Positions 44,340 through 53,859 of a stretch of 64,000 nucleotides of DNA are shown piece after piece. Each line of letters begins with the position of its first letter. Within the stretch, counting starts at the first letter, position 1. The stretch is taken from positions 745,349-809,348 of the forward strand of contig NZ_LMEM01000001.1 of the NCBI RefSeq assembly GCF_001426345.1. The letters are read 5' to 3'. The notes below the pieces were generated by a model, which saw nothing but the letters and a program-made list of their open reading frames with translations, did not search any database and was not told the origin of the DNA. The DNA comes from Devosia sp. Root436. Its GTDB lineage: Bacteria; Pseudomonadota; Alphaproteobacteria; Rhizobiales; Devosiaceae. The position numbers were made by a program, and so were the translations under genes.

Positions 44340-45410
44340 ATGAAGAGACTGACAGCCTATCTTGCACGGATGTTCGTGACGGACGCGCTGATCCTGTTCG
44401 GCGTGGTGTGCTTTTTGCTCTGGCTGGTCAATTGCCTGCGCTCGTTCGACGTGGTGTCGATCAAGGGGCAGAGCATAGTCGTGCTCGGGGTGCAGGCGCT
44501 CTACACGATGCCGCCGCTGGCCATCGCCTTCTTCTATGTGTGCATCGGCATCGGGCTGGCGCGGGCGCTGCAGGCGCTGCAGGCCAACAAGGAACTGCAT
44601 ATCATCCATACCAGCCACGGGCTGGGATCGTTGTGGCGGGCGACGGCGGTGGTGACCGGCGCGGGTGTGGTGGGCGTGCTGCTGCTGTCCAATTTCGTTG
44701 ATCCCTATGCCTATCGCCGGCTCAACGCCCTGAGTGCCAGCATAGCGGCCGACCTGGTCAGCTCGACGCTGCGGCCGGGGCGCTTTACCCAGGTGACGCC
44801 GGGCGTGGTGCTGTTGATCGGCGGGCGCGGGGCCGATGGGGAAATTCGCGAATTCTTCGCCGATGACCGGCGGGACCCCGAGATGCGGCGGACCTATATC
44901 GCGGAATCGGCGCGGGTCGCCAGCGATGGCCAGGCCTATGTGCTGGAGCTGCGCAACGGATCACTGCAATATAACAGCAATACCGGGCGGTTCTCGGAAA
45001 TCACCTTCGGCCGCTACGACATCAATGTCGATCAGCTGTCGCAGCCGATAGCGCAGAGCAACCCGCTGCTGGAACGGGACAGCGTGTCGCTGGTCACCGA
45101 AGCGATGGCGAACGGCCAATGGCGGCCGGGTGTGCTGACGCTGCTGGCCGACCGCATGGCCGAGGGCCTGCGAGTGATCGGCATGGCCATGATGGTGCTG
45201 GCGGTCCTAGGGTTTCCCAGCGGAAGGCGGGCGCGCATTCCAGTGCCGATGGAAGCCGGCGTGCTGCTTATCGCCTTCGGCGAACGCGGCATCAGCGCCT
45301 ACAGCCCGCTGGGCACGGCGACAGGAGCCCTGGCGATGATCGCCGTGGCCGGCATCGCGCTGCTGATCCGCATGCGACCCCGCCCCCTGCCCCTGGTGGC
45401 ACCATCATGA
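44340..45410 (+). CDS. lptF: LPS export ABC transporter permease LptF
   Basis: LptF, with LptG and LptB, pulls LPS from the inner membrane onto the Lpt bridge. The 356-residue protein has two N-terminal helices (ALILFGVVCFLLWLVNCL and a following MPPLAIAFFYVCIGIGLA stretch), a third near VVTGAGVVGVLLL, a periplasmic beta-jellyroll (about 120-270) and three C-terminal helices. I chose the ATG at 44340 (MKRLTAYLARMFVTDA); upstream sequence is repeat. It overlaps lptG by four bases. Confidence 0.94.
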   Translation: MKRLTAYLARMFVTDALILFGVVCFLLWLVNCLRSFDVVSIKGQSIVVLGVQALYTMPPLAIAFFYVCIGIGLARALQALQANKELHIIHTSHGLGSLWRATAVVTGAGVVGVLLLSNFVDPYAYRRLNALSASIAADLVSSTLRPGRFTQVTPGVVLLIGGRGADGEIREFFADDRRDPEMRRTYIAESARVASDGQAYVLELRNGSLQYNSNTGRFSEITFGRYDINVDQLSQPIAQSNPLLERDSVSLVTEAMANGQWRPGVLTLLADRMAEGLRVIGMAMMVLAVLGFPSGRRARIPVPMEAGVLLIAFGERGISAYSPLGTATGALAMIAVAGIALLIRMRPRPLPLVAPS

Positions 45411-46477
45411 CCCGGATCGACTGGCTGGTGCTTGGCCGGCTCGGCAGCCGTATCGGGGTCACGGTTTTCGTATTCTACGGCCTTATCGCGCTGGTGGAAT
45501 CGCTGGACACCTGGCGGTTCAATTTCGTTGCCGACGCCCATGGCGTGCCGATGGCGCTGGTCATGGTGGCGATGAGCGCGGTGAAATGGACCATCAAGAC
45601 ATTGCCGGTGACGGTGCTGATGGGCGCGGCGCTGGGCTTTCTCGATCTCAAGGCCCGGCACGAGCTGACGGTGATCCAGGCCAGCGGCCTGTCGATATGG
45701 CGCACGGTGCGGGCGCCGGTCATCGCCCTGGCGCTAGTGAGCCTGGCAGTATCGCTGGGGCTCGAAACGGTCAGCGCCCAGCTCAACCGGCAGCTCAACC
45801 CCACGCCCCCGGGCCAGGCGGCGATGCTGACGCCGGCGGGCGAAGTGTGGCTGGAGCAGCGCAGTGGCGAACTCCACTACATCATGATGGCCACCGGCAT
45901 GCAGCCGGGCGGCGCGGTGCTCGGCAATGTGACGCTGTTTCACCTGGGCGGCAGCAGCGAAGAGCGCGTCGAAGCCTCCGAAGCCACGCTCGAAAGTGGC
46001 GAATGGGTGTTCCCGGCCGCCATCGTGCGCAACCCGGACAAGCCGGCGCAGACCTTGTTCAACTACCGGGTGCCGACCAGTTCGTCGCCGGCCGAACTCG
46101 GGCTCAAGCTGGCATCGACCGAGGACATGACCTTTTTCGAGCTGGCAAGGCTGCTGCAATCGGGGGTTTCGGACGCCAGTATCCGCACGGCCGCGACCAT
46201 GAGGCTGATCAAGCTGTTGGCCCTGCCGCTGGTGCTGACGGGGTCGCTGTTCATTGCTTTTGCGTTTACCGCAGGTTATCGAAGAGGTTCTAATTATGGT
46301 CCAGCGGTCCTTTATGGGATCGTGCTCGGGTTCGTTGTATTCGTGATTACCGAGATGGCCGACCGTGCCGGGTCGACCGGCGTTCTCGATCCCACGTTCG
46401 CGGCAGTCGGACCGGCGTTTGTGGCCATCGTCATCGGCGTGACGGTGCTGCTGCACAAGGAAGACGGACGCGCGTGA
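45407..46477 (+). CDS. lptG: LPS export ABC transporter permease LptG
   Basis: The LptF partner, 356 residues. It begins MTRIDWLVLGRLGSRIGVTVFVFYGLIALVESLDTWRF-like, then MALVMVAMSAVKWTIKTLPVTVLMGAALGFLDLKARHELTVIQASGLSIWR, which contains the coupling helix that contacts LptB. A periplasmic jellyroll occupies about 125-255, followed by three C-terminal helices. It overlaps both lptF (ATGA) and lptD (GTGA). Confidence 0.95.
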   Translation: MTRIDWLVLGRLGSRIGVTVFVFYGLIALVESLDTWRFNFVADAHGVPMALVMVAMSAVKWTIKTLPVTVLMGAALGFLDLKARHELTVIQASGLSIWRTVRAPVIALALVSLAVSLGLETVSAQLNRQLNPTPPGQAAMLTPAGEVWLEQRSGELHYIMMATGMQPGGAVLGNVTLFHLGGSSEERVEASEATLESGEWVFPAAIVRNPDKPAQTLFNYRVPTSSSPAELGLKLASTEDMTFFELARLLQSGVSDASIRTAATMRLIKLLALPLVLTGSLFIAFAFTAGYRRGSNYGPAVLYGIVLGFVVFVITEMADRAGSTGVLDPTFAAVGPAFVAIVIGVTVLLHKEDGRA

Positions 46478-48774
46478 GTATGAAGGCGAAAAGGGGGATA
46501 TCGCCGCGCCGCCTGGCCTGGGCCAGCGCGTTGCTGGCGCTTGGCCTCAGCTCCAGCGCTTTCGCCCAGGGCATCGTTCCGCGAAACTTCTTCAATGCCC
46601 CGGTCGATGCCTCGGCACCGGCTGCAGTGGAAGCCAATACGCTGACATTCGACAGCAATGCCAACATCATCACGGCCAATGGCGACGTGGTGTTGAGCCA
46701 GGGCGGCTATACGCTGACCGGGGACAGCCTGGTCTATGACCGGAACAGCAAGGCGGTCAAATTCGTCGGCGCCGTAAGCGTGACCGATCCGGCCGGCAAC
46801 GTCGCGGAAATGGCCGATCTCGACGTCACTGGCGGTATGAAGCAGGCGTTCATGAATGCGCTCACCATCACCACCTATGACGGCGCGCGGATCACGGCCG
46901 ACAGCGTCGATTATGACTCGGCTCTGCGCACGCTGATGGAAAACGCGACCTATGCGCCCTGCGGCGACTGCATCGACGATGCAGGGCGGCGGATCGGCTG
47001 GTCGGTCAGCGCGTCCGCCATCACCTACAATTCCGAGGACGGCTCGCTCTATCTCGAACAGCCGACGCTGGCCCTGCTGGGGATTCCGGTGGCGTGGCTG
47101 CCCTATCTGTGGCTGCCCGATACCAGCGAGACAGTGCTCGCCAATATGCGGATGCCGAGCTACGACTATGGCGAATTGACCGGTCACAGACTGGAAGTGC
47201 CCTATTACGCCTATTCGAGCCGCTGGACCGACATCATCCTGACGCCGACCGTGATGAGCCGGCAGGGCTTCCTGATGGGTGCCGAATGGATACAGCGGTT
47301 CGATGCCGGCTCCTTCCAGATCAAGGCGTCGGGGCTCTACCAGCTCGACAAGGCGGCCTTCACCTTCGCCGGAGCGCAGCGCGACTGGCGCGGCGCGGTG
47401 CAGACATCGGGCGAATTCCGGCCAGTCGCGGACTGGACGGCGGGCTGGAGCTACACCGCCTTCACCGATGCGGCCTATCTCCCCGACTACCGGCTTACGG
47501 TGGGCAAATCGAGCGTCAACCAAGTCTATGTCACGCACTTGACCGAGGATACGTTCATCGATGCGCGGGTGCAGCAGTTCAACCAACTTGGCAATGTGAC
47601 GGCCGCCACGCAGGGCCAGCAGGGCAAGGCCCTGCCGGTGGTGCGCTTCGAACATATCGAGGACCTGGGGCCGGGCAACGGCCGGATCGAGATCAGCGGG
47701 CGGCTGCTGGGCGTGCAGCGCGACGCCGATGCGACCAAGGCGGTCAACGGCGTGCCCTATGTCTATGGCTATGAAGGTGGCAAGCAGCATCTGAGCCTGC
47801 AGGCCGGCTGGCAGACGCAGTGGATCGGCGCGGGCGGGTTCGTGGCGACGCCCTATCTGGGCGCGCGGGCGGACGCGGCCTATTACGACGGCACCAGCGC
47901 CTTGCTGCCGGGGGCGACGACATTGTGGAGCGCCACGCCAATCGCGGCCATGGACGTGCGCTTCCCGCTGGCAGCCAGCGATGGCTCAACCACGCATCTG
48001 ATCGAGCCGATTGCGCAGGTGGCCTGGCGCGGATCGGACACGACCAGCGTCGGCATCACCAATGACGACGCGCAGAGCTTTATCTTCGATGACACGAATT
48101 TGTTCAGCTACAACCGTTTCTCGGGCAGCGACCGGCAGGAAACCGGGCTGCGCGCCACCATCGGCGGGCGCTATCAGGCCAATTTCGCCGATGGCGGCTA
48201 TATCGAGGTGATTGCAGGGCAATCATTCCAGATCGCGGGCGCCAATGCCTTTGCCACGCCGGGCCAGGCGCAGACGGCAGTGGGATCGGGCATGGACATG
48301 GCGGCGTCCTATGCGGTGCTGGGGGCCTATGGTTCGTTCACGCCGGGGCTGAAATTCGGCGGCAAGCTGCAGGTGGATACGGGCGCCATGCAGGTGGCGC
48401 GCGCGGGGCTGGGCGCCGGCTACAGCCAGGACGGCTGGGGCGCGACGCTCGACTATACCTATCGCGCCGCCAATCCGGGCCAGGGCATGCTGGTGCCGCA
48501 GCACGAGATCGGCGGGGAGCTTACCGTGCCGCTGGCGGAATACTGGTCGGTCACGGCGAGCAGCTACTGGGATTTGGAAGCCAATACCTGGCTACAGGTG
48601 GGTGGCGGCGTGGTCTATGACGACGGGTACCTGGTGATCGGGGCCAATGCCACGCGCACCGGCCCCACCCATACCTCGCCCAACGATACCAGGCTGACGG
48701 CAACCTTCCGGCTGAAGGCACCGGCCGGACTCAATGTCGGCTACCAGGGCGGCATCCCGCTGCCGGACTTCTAG
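46474..48774 (+). CDS. lptD: LPS-assembly outer membrane protein LptD
   Basis: A 766-residue outer membrane protein that inserts LPS into the outer leaflet together with lipoprotein LptE. Signal peptide KAKRGISPRRLAWASALLALGLSSSAFAQ; an OstA/LptA-like N-terminal beta-jellyroll (FDSNANIITANGDVVLSQGGYTLTGDSLVYDR) at about 50-150; and a large C-terminal barrel beginning near IPVAWLPYLWLP. Cysteines in YAPCGDCIDD may form a disulfide. The start is either GTG at 46474, overlapping lptG, or ATG at 46480. The stop codon sits inside a palindromic element arm. Confidence 0.95.
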   Translation: MSMKAKRGISPRRLAWASALLALGLSSSAFAQGIVPRNFFNAPVDASAPAAVEANTLTFDSNANIITANGDVVLSQGGYTLTGDSLVYDRNSKAVKFVGAVSVTDPAGNVAEMADLDVTGGMKQAFMNALTITTYDGARITADSVDYDSALRTLMENATYAPCGDCIDDAGRRIGWSVSASAITYNSEDGSLYLEQPTLALLGIPVAWLPYLWLPDTSETVLANMRMPSYDYGELTGHRLEVPYYAYSSRWTDIILTPTVMSRQGFLMGAEWIQRFDAGSFQIKASGLYQLDKAAFTFAGAQRDWRGAVQTSGEFRPVADWTAGWSYTAFTDAAYLPDYRLTVGKSSVNQVYVTHLTEDTFIDARVQQFNQLGNVTAATQGQQGKALPVVRFEHIEDLGPGNGRIEISGRLLGVQRDADATKAVNGVPYVYGYEGGKQHLSLQAGWQTQWIGAGGFVATPYLGARADAAYYDGTSALLPGATTLWSATPIAAMDVRFPLAASDGSTTHLIEPIAQVAWRGSDTTSVGITNDDAQSFIFDDTNLFSYNRFSGSDRQETGLRATIGGRYQANFADGGYIEVIAGQSFQIAGANAFATPGQAQTAVGSGMDMAASYAVLGAYGSFTPGLKFGGKLQVDTGAMQVARAGLGAGYSQDGWGATLDYTYRAANPGQGMLVPQHEIGGELTVPLAEYWSVTASSYWDLEANTWLQVGGGVVYDDGYLVIGANATRTGPTHTSPNDTRLTATFRLKAPAGLNVGYQGGIPLPDF

Positions 48775-48918
48775 GACCAATCGCCATTCAGCCGATGCCG
48801 GCCTGCAAATGCCAGTTTTCTGCGCTTCCGGTGCTCACGTACCGAACGTACGCTGCGCTCCGGTTCTCGAAAGCCGGCATTTTCGACTCGGCCTGGGCTG
48901 AATGGCGATCGGTCCTAG
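48771..48918. repeat. Palindromic intergenic element, copy 2 (lptD-surA)
   Basis: Outer arms 48771-48793 and 48896-48918 are complementary at 22 of 23 positions (CTAGGACCxATCGCCATTC and so on) and the left arm contains the lptD stop codon. The core (48820-48869) is TGCGCTTCCGGTGCTCACG, CGTACCGAACGTACG and CTGCGCTCCGGTTCTCG. The arms share no sequence with those of copies 1 or 3, whereas the core is nearly identical. Confidence 0.85.
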
Positions 48919-49009
48919 GCGCTATCGGATTTTGGCCTCAATCGTGGGGCAATTGACAGCGCGCTGTTCCCGCCCCATTGAGGGCGGGTGGATTGACGCG
49001 AGGCGGATA

Positions 49010-49915
49010 ATGACGATGGCCAAGACTGTTTGGGGGCGCGCTGCCGGCGCCGTGATCATGGGCGTAGTCCTGAGCCTTGCCGCGGCAATGCCGACCATGG
49101 CGCAGAGCGTACGCGTCACCGTCAACGGTACGCCGATCACTGACCTGCAGGTGGCCGCGCGGGTGAAGCTGTTCGCGCTGGAAGGCAATCGCGCCGGCAC
49201 GCGGGGCGCCACCGAGCAGTTGATCAACGAGGCGCTGCAGATCGAGGAAGCCAAGCGCCTGGGCGTGACGGTTTCCAATGCGCAGATCGACGAGGCGCTC
49301 CTGCAAATCTCACGCAACATGAATGTCAGCCAGGACAAGCTGGTGGGGATGCTGCAGCAGGGCGGCGTCAGCATCGAGACGTTGAAGGACCGGCTGCGCG
49401 CCGCCATTGCCTGGAACGCGGTGACCGAGCAGGCCATCATGCCGCAGGTGCAAATCTCCGACCTGGCCCTGGACCAGCAGGCCGAGAGCCAGATGCAGGC
49501 TTTCCAGAACTTCGACTATATCCTCAAGGAAATCATCTTCGTGGGGGCGGGCTCGAGCGGCCGCTCCGGGCAGGCCAACAATTACCGATCCAAGTTTGCC
49601 GGCTGTGACAGCGCGGTCGACCTGTCGCTCGCCTATACCGATGCGGCTGTGATCGATGTGGGCCGGCGCCATGCCACGCAGCTGCCGGAGGCCATCGCCA
49701 AGGAACTGGCGGGGCTCAATGTGGGCGGCATCACCAAGCCGCGCGTGGTCGAGTCGGGCGTGTCCATGCTGGCTGTCTGCGAAAAGACGCAGGCCGAAGA
49801 CCTGACCTTCGTCAAGGGCGACCTGCGGGCCGAACAGGGCAACGAGGCGCTCGAAGGCGAGGTCGAGAACTATCTGGCAAACCTGCGCGCCCGCGCCAAG
49901 ATCGTCTTCAATTAA
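49010..49915 (+). CDS. surA: SurA-like periplasmic peptidyl-prolyl isomerase/chaperone
   Basis: A 301-residue exported chaperone for outer membrane proteins, LptD among them. The signal peptide is KTVWGRAAGAVIMGVVLSLAAAMPTMAQ; the SurA N-terminal domain follows (VTVNGTPITDLQVAARVKLF, NEALQIEEAKRLGVTVSNAQIDEALLQI). The later isomerase region is reduced: about residues 155-270 hold a single diverged parvulin-like part. The start is the ATG at 49010 with AGGCGG upstream; earlier frames read through the repeat. Confidence 0.88.
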   Translation: MTMAKTVWGRAAGAVIMGVVLSLAAAMPTMAQSVRVTVNGTPITDLQVAARVKLFALEGNRAGTRGATEQLINEALQIEEAKRLGVTVSNAQIDEALLQISRNMNVSQDKLVGMLQQGGVSIETLKDRLRAAIAWNAVTEQAIMPQVQISDLALDQQAESQMQAFQNFDYILKEIIFVGAGSSGRSGQANNYRSKFAGCDSAVDLSLAYTDAAVIDVGRRHATQLPEAIAKELAGLNVGGITKPRVVESGVSMLAVCEKTQAEDLTFVKGDLRAEQGNEALEGEVENYLANLRARAKIVFN

Positions 49916-49920
49916 GCATT

Positions 49921-49938
49921 CGGGCCCCGAGGGGCCCG
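49921..49938 (+). terminator. GC hairpin between surA and pdxA
   Basis: CGGGCCCC-GA-GGGGCCCG forms a perfect 8-bp inverted repeat five bases after the surA stop. AGGTCTTCTTG follows instead of a T-run, so it is more likely a weak attenuator or mRNA stabiliser than a full terminator, since pdxA starts 26 bases later. Confidence 0.5.
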
Positions 49939-49963
49939 AGGTCTTCTTGCCCTGGGGGCCGAG

Positions 49964-50962
49964 ATGGACAAGCCGCTGGCCATCAGCATGGGCGAACCCG
50001 CGGGGGTTGGTCCCGACATCATCCTGGGTCTCTATGCGCGGCGGGCCGAGCTCGGACTGCCGCCCTTCTGCGTGTTCGGCAATGCACCCTTCCTGCGGGC
50101 ACGGGCGCTTCGGCTGGGGCTGACGATCGACATCGCCGACGTGGGTGCGGCGGGAGCCGGGGCGGTCTTCGCCCATGCGATGCCGGTGGCGCAGATCGAT
50201 GGGCTGGTGCCGGATCATCCGGGGCAAATCTCGCCGGTTTCGGGCGGTGCGGTGATCCGCTCGATCGAAGCGGCGGTGGAGGCAACGTTGACCGGCGCCT
50301 GTCGCGGGCTGGTGACGGCGCCGATCCACAAGGGGGCACTCTACCATGCCGGGTTCAAGCATCCCGGCCACACCGAATTCCTCGCCGAACTCTGCGCCAG
50401 CGGCGGCAAGCCGCATTTGCCGGTGATGATGCTGGCGCATGGCGGCCTGCGTGCGGTGCCGGTGACCATCCATGTGCCGATCAAGGACGTGCCGGAACTG
50501 CTGACCAAGGCGCTGATCGTGGAGACGGTGCGCGTGGTGGCGCATGACCTCAAGCACCGCTTCGGCATTGCCAACCCACAGATCGGGGTGGCCGGGCTCA
50601 ACCCGCATGCGGGGGAAGGCGGCGCCATCGGGCGCGAGGAGCTGGAAATCGTGGGGCCGGCGGTGGCGCAATTGCAGTTCGAGGGCATTGGCGTCGAAGG
50701 CCCCCTGCCCGCCGACACGCTGTTCTATCCGACGCATTGGGCGCGCTATGACGCTGTGGTGGCGATGTATCACGACCAGGCGCTGATCCCGATCAAGACG
50801 GTGGCTTTCGAGGATGCGGTCAACGTGACGCTGGGCCTGCCCATCGTGCGGACTTCGCCAGACCACGGCACGGCGTTCGACCTAGCCGGCACGGGACGCG
50901 CCTCGCCCGCCAGCTTCCTCGCGGCGATCACCATGGCCGATGCGATGACGGCCCATCCATGA
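49964..50962 (+). CDS. pdxA: 4-hydroxythreonine-4-phosphate dehydrogenase
   Basis: PdxA oxidises 4-phosphohydroxy-L-threonine in pyridoxal phosphate synthesis. The 332-residue protein starts [19 protein letters not shown], the family N-terminus; [28 protein letters not shown] and [39 protein letters not shown] hold the metal-binding His residues. Its placement between surA and rsmA is conserved across proteobacteria. The stop overlaps rsmA by four bases. Confidence 0.97.
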   Translation: MDKPLAISMGEPAGVGPDIILGLYARRAELGLPPFCVFGNAPFLRARALRLGLTIDIADVGAAGAGAVFAHAMPVAQIDGLVPDHPGQISPVSGGAVIRSIEAAVEATLTGACRGLVTAPIHKGALYHAGFKHPGHTEFLAELCASGGKPHLPVMMLAHGGLRAVPVTIHVPIKDVPELLTKALIVETVRVVAHDLKHRFGIANPQIGVAGLNPHAGEGGAIGREELEIVGPAVAQLQFEGIGVEGPLPADTLFYPTHWARYDAVVAMYHDQALIPIKTVAFEDAVNVTLGLPIVRTSPDHGTAFDLAGTGRASPASFLAAITMADAMTAHP

Positions 50963-51807
50963 GCCAGATCGACAAGCTGCCGCCCTTGCGCGAGGTGATC
51001 GCCGAGCATGGCCTGCGCGCCAAGAAGGAACTGGGGCAGAATTTCCTGCTCGACCTCAACCTCACGGCCCGCATCGCGCGGGTGGCGGGGCCGCTGGAGG
51101 GGGTGCGCGTCATCGAGGTGGGGCCGGGTCCGGGCGGGCTGACGCGGGCGTTGCTGGCCGAGGGCGCTCGCGAGGTAATCGCCATCGAGCGCGATGCGCG
51201 GGCGCTGCCGGCGCTGGCACAGATTGCCGAAGCCTATCCGGGGCGGCTGACCGTCATCAGCGGCGATGCGATGGAAATGGACTATCGGCAGCTGGCCGAT
51301 GGGCCGACGCGGATCATCGCCAACCTGCCCTATAATATCGCAACGCCGCTGCTGACCGGCTGGCTGACGCTGGATCCCTGGCCGAGCTTTTTCGAGAGCC
51401 TGACGCTGATGTTCCAGCGCGAAGTGGCCGAGCGGATTTGTGCCCGGCCGGGCGAAGACCCCTATGGGCGGCTGGGCGTGCTGGCGGGGTGGCGGACGGA
51501 TGCGCGGATTGCCTTCAATGTGGGACGGCAGGCCTTCGTGCCGCCGCCCAACGTCACCTCGGCGGTGGTGCATCTGGTGCCCAAGCCGGTCGGCGACGAC
51601 GTGACAGTGAAAAACCTCGAACATATTACCCGAGCAGCCTTCGGGCAGCGGCGCAAGATGGTGCGGCAGAGCCTCAAGGCGGCCGGCGTGCCGGTGGAGG
51701 GGCTGCTGGCGGCAGCGGGGTTGCGCGGGGATGAGCGGGCGGAGGAACTGCCGGTAGAGGCGCTTCTGGCCATGGCACGGGCGCTGCCGGGGCTGCGGAA
51801 CGCTTAG
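50959..51807 (+). CDS. rsmA: 16S rRNA (adenine1518-N6/adenine1519-N6)-dimethyltransferase
   Basis: RsmA (KsgA) dimethylates two adjacent adenines in helix 45 of 16S rRNA during late 30S assembly. The 282-residue protein has [11 protein letters not shown] at about 25-35, SAM motif [15 protein letters not shown], and the catalytic motif [13 protein letters not shown]. The C-terminal small domain is present. Start overlaps pdxA (ATGA). Confidence 0.97.
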   Translation: MSQIDKLPPLREVIAEHGLRAKKELGQNFLLDLNLTARIARVAGPLEGVRVIEVGPGPGGLTRALLAEGAREVIAIERDARALPALAQIAEAYPGRLTVISGDAMEMDYRQLADGPTRIIANLPYNIATPLLTGWLTLDPWPSFFESLTLMFQREVAERICARPGEDPYGRLGVLAGWRTDARIAFNVGRQAFVPPPNVTSAVVHLVPKPVGDDVTVKNLEHITRAAFGQRRKMVRQSLKAAGVPVEGLLAAAGLRGDERAEELPVEALLAMARALPGLRNA

Positions 51808-51857
51808 GGACAAACCCTCGTGGTTAAAGAGGCGCCCCCACCCTGGGGCTACTCTCG

Positions 51858-53087
51858 CTAGGCCCCAACCACCGGCTCGGGCGGTTGTTCCGGTGTCGGA
51901 AGCGGCGCAATGAAGACCAGCCTTATAGCGACCAGCAGAGCTGCGACGGCAGCTCCGCCCGTGACCAGCATGACGCCCGGCCAGGCCCAGGCGGTCCAGG
52001 CGTAGCCGCCCAGTGTGCCGAGGATCGAGGCGCCGAGATAGTAGGCGACGAGGTAGATGGCCGAGGCCTGCGCCTTGCCGACATGGGCGCGGCGGGTGAC
52101 CCAGGCGCTCGCTATGCCATGGGCGGCGAAAAAGCCCATGGTGGCGATGGCGAGACCGAGGATGACCATGATGGTATTGTCGAACATGGTGACGGCCATG
52201 CCTGATCCCATCAGCGCCACCAGCGCCCAGAACACCTTGCGCCGGCCCAGCCGCTGGGAAAGGCCGCCGGCCCAGGTGGAGCTGACGCTGCCCAGCAGGT
52301 AGACGAGGAAGATCGTGGCGATGGCCGAGTGGCTGAGCAGGAAGGGCGGCAAAGCCAGGCGGAAGCCGGCATAGTTGTAGAGCGTGACGAAGCCGCCCAT
52401 GAGCAGGAAGGCGCTGGCGAAGAGCCAGGGCAGAGCCGCATCGTGGAAACTGGCGCGGCAGCGGCGCCAGAGTTCAGCGAGACCGATCGGATCGCTGATG
52501 AACTGGCGCGGCCTGGGCAGCAGGATGGCAACGGCGATGGCGGCGAGAAGGATCAGTCCCGCCAGGATGCCGGTGCCGAGACGCCAGCCGAGGAGATCGG
52601 ACAGCACGCCCGAAATGACGCGCCCGGCCATGCCGCCAATGGCGGTGCCGCCGATATAGAGGCCCATGGAATAGCCCAGGGCCTCCGGCGCCATTTCCTC
52701 GGAGAGATAGACCATGGCCACGGCGGGAATGCCGGCCAGGGTCAGCCCCATCAGCGTGCGCAGGGTGATGAGCTGCCACCAGACCTGGGTAAAGGGCAGC
52801 AGCATGCCAAGAATGGCCGTGATGAGCAGCGCCCCGACGATCAGGCGACGGCGACCGAGGCGATCGGCCAGCAGGCTCGCGGGGATCAGCGCCACGGCCA
52901 TGGTGGCGGTGGTGGCCGAGAGGGCCAGCGAAGCGGTGCCGGCGTCGCGCACCCAATATTGCGCGAACATGGGCAGCAGGGGCTGGACCGAGTAGTGAGA
53001 GGCGAAGACCGAAAAGGCCGAGAGAAAGAAGGCGATATTGGCGCGGAGGAAGGCCGGCGTGCCGCGGCGGATGGCGGGTGAGGTCAT
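51858..53087 (-). CDS. MFS transporter, YnfM-like
   Basis: A 409-residue, 12-helix major facilitator protein starting MTSPAIRRGTPAFLRANIAFFLSAF. The loop between helices 2 and 3 reads ASLLADRLGRRR (motif A), and IMLGLTLAGIPAVAMVYLSEE-like residues follow in helix 4. The overall pattern fits the YnfM/YtbD group of exporters with unknown physiological substrates. I chose the ATG at 53087; longer frames read through a repeat. It is convergent with rsmA and unlinked to the downstream operon. Confidence 0.88.
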   Translation of the reverse strand: MTSPAIRRGTPAFLRANIAFFLSAFSVFASHYSVQPLLPMFAQYWVRDAGTASLALSATTATMAVALIPASLLADRLGRRRLIVGALLITAILGMLLPFTQVWWQLITLRTLMGLTLAGIPAVAMVYLSEEMAPEALGYSMGLYIGGTAIGGMAGRVISGVLSDLLGWRLGTGILAGLILLAAIAVAILLPRPRQFISDPIGLAELWRRCRASFHDAALPWLFASAFLLMGGFVTLYNYAGFRLALPPFLLSHSAIATIFLVYLLGSVSSTWAGGLSQRLGRRKVFWALVALMGSGMAVTMFDNTIMVILGLAIATMGFFAAHGIASAWVTRRAHVGKAQASAIYLVAYYLGASILGTLGGYAWTAWAWPGVMLVTGGAAVAALLVAIRLVFIAPLPTPEQPPEPVVGA

Positions 53088-53127
53088 CTCGGTTCGCCAC
53101 TGGCGATCATGGCGTCGGTGCTGGCGC

Positions 53128-53176
53128 CTCCCTCCCCTCGATGGGGAGGGAATGAGGGAGGGGTGGGGCCACAAGC
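53128..53176. repeat. Short pyrimidine-rich palindromic repeat upstream of the MFS gene
   Basis: CCCTCCCCTCGATGGGGAGGG (about 53131-53152) and a trailing GAGGGAGGGGTGGGGCC recall the repeats at 11.3 and 43.9 kb. It lies between gmk and the MFS gene on the minus strand and may end transcription of the gmk operon. Confidence 0.55.
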
Positions 53177-53210
53177 GGGATAGTCGTATTTCATCCCGCC
53201 CTTCACCCTT

Positions 53211-53849
53211 TCACAAAGAATCGATCTGGCTCTGCAAGTCCTTGACGAAGCTCGTCAAATTGAGCTGTCGCTCGCGCTCCAATCGGGCGGAGACGAGGAT
53301 GGAGCGAACGCGGGTGACGGACTTTTCCAGGTCTTCATTGACGATGACGTAGTCGTATTCGTTGAAGTGATCCATCTCACGGCGGGCATTCTGCAGGCGC
53401 TTCTCGATGGTGCCGACGCTGTCCTGGGCGCGGCGTTCGAGGCGGGCGCGCAGTTCCTTGATGGTGGGTGGCAGGATGAAGACCGTCACCATGTCCTTGC
53501 GGCTGTTCTTGTAGAGCTGGAGCGTGCCCTGGTAGTCGATGTCGAAGAGGATATCGTTGCCGGCGGCGAGCTGTTCTTCGACGCGGGCGCGGGGCGTGCC
53601 GTAGAAATTGCCGTGGACCTCGGCCGATTCCAGCAATTCGCCATCGGCCTGCATGCGCTGGAAGGCGGGCACGTCGATGAAATAGTAGTGCTTGCCATCG
53701 ACCTCGTCGGTACGGCGGGCGCGGGTGGTGACCGAGACGGAGAGCTTGATATTGGGATCGGCGCCGAACAAGGCGCGCGAGATGGAAGACTTGCCGGCGC
53801 CCGAGGGCGAAGCGATGACCAGCATGACGCCGCGGCGCTGAAATTCCAT
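53211..53849 (-). CDS. gmk: Guanylate kinase
   Basis: Gmk phosphorylates GMP to GDP with ATP. The 212-residue protein starts MEFQRRGVMLVIASPSGAGKSS, with the P-loop SPSGAGKS, then SVSVTTRARRTDEVDGKHYYF, the GMP-binding block (TTRxxR, GxxYxF), and VHGNFYGTPRARVEEQL. It is the last gene of the conserved fabF-mltG-yicC-gmk series; ten bases separate it from yicC. Confidence 0.97.
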   Translation of the reverse strand: MEFQRRGVMLVIASPSGAGKSSISRALFGADPNIKLSVSVTTRARRTDEVDGKHYYFIDVPAFQRMQADGELLESAEVHGNFYGTPRARVEEQLAAGNDILFDIDYQGTLQLYKNSRKDMVTVFILPPTIKELRARLERRAQDSVGTIEKRLQNARREMDHFNEYDYVIVNEDLEKSVTRVRSILVSARLERERQLNLTSFVKDLQSQIDSL

Positions 53850-53859
53850 CAGCCAGATC

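Noticed and set aside
44340..46477. A third sugar or peptide importer made by the two adjacent permeases.
   Set aside because: Topology with a large periplasmic jellyroll and position before lptD identify LptF and LptG.
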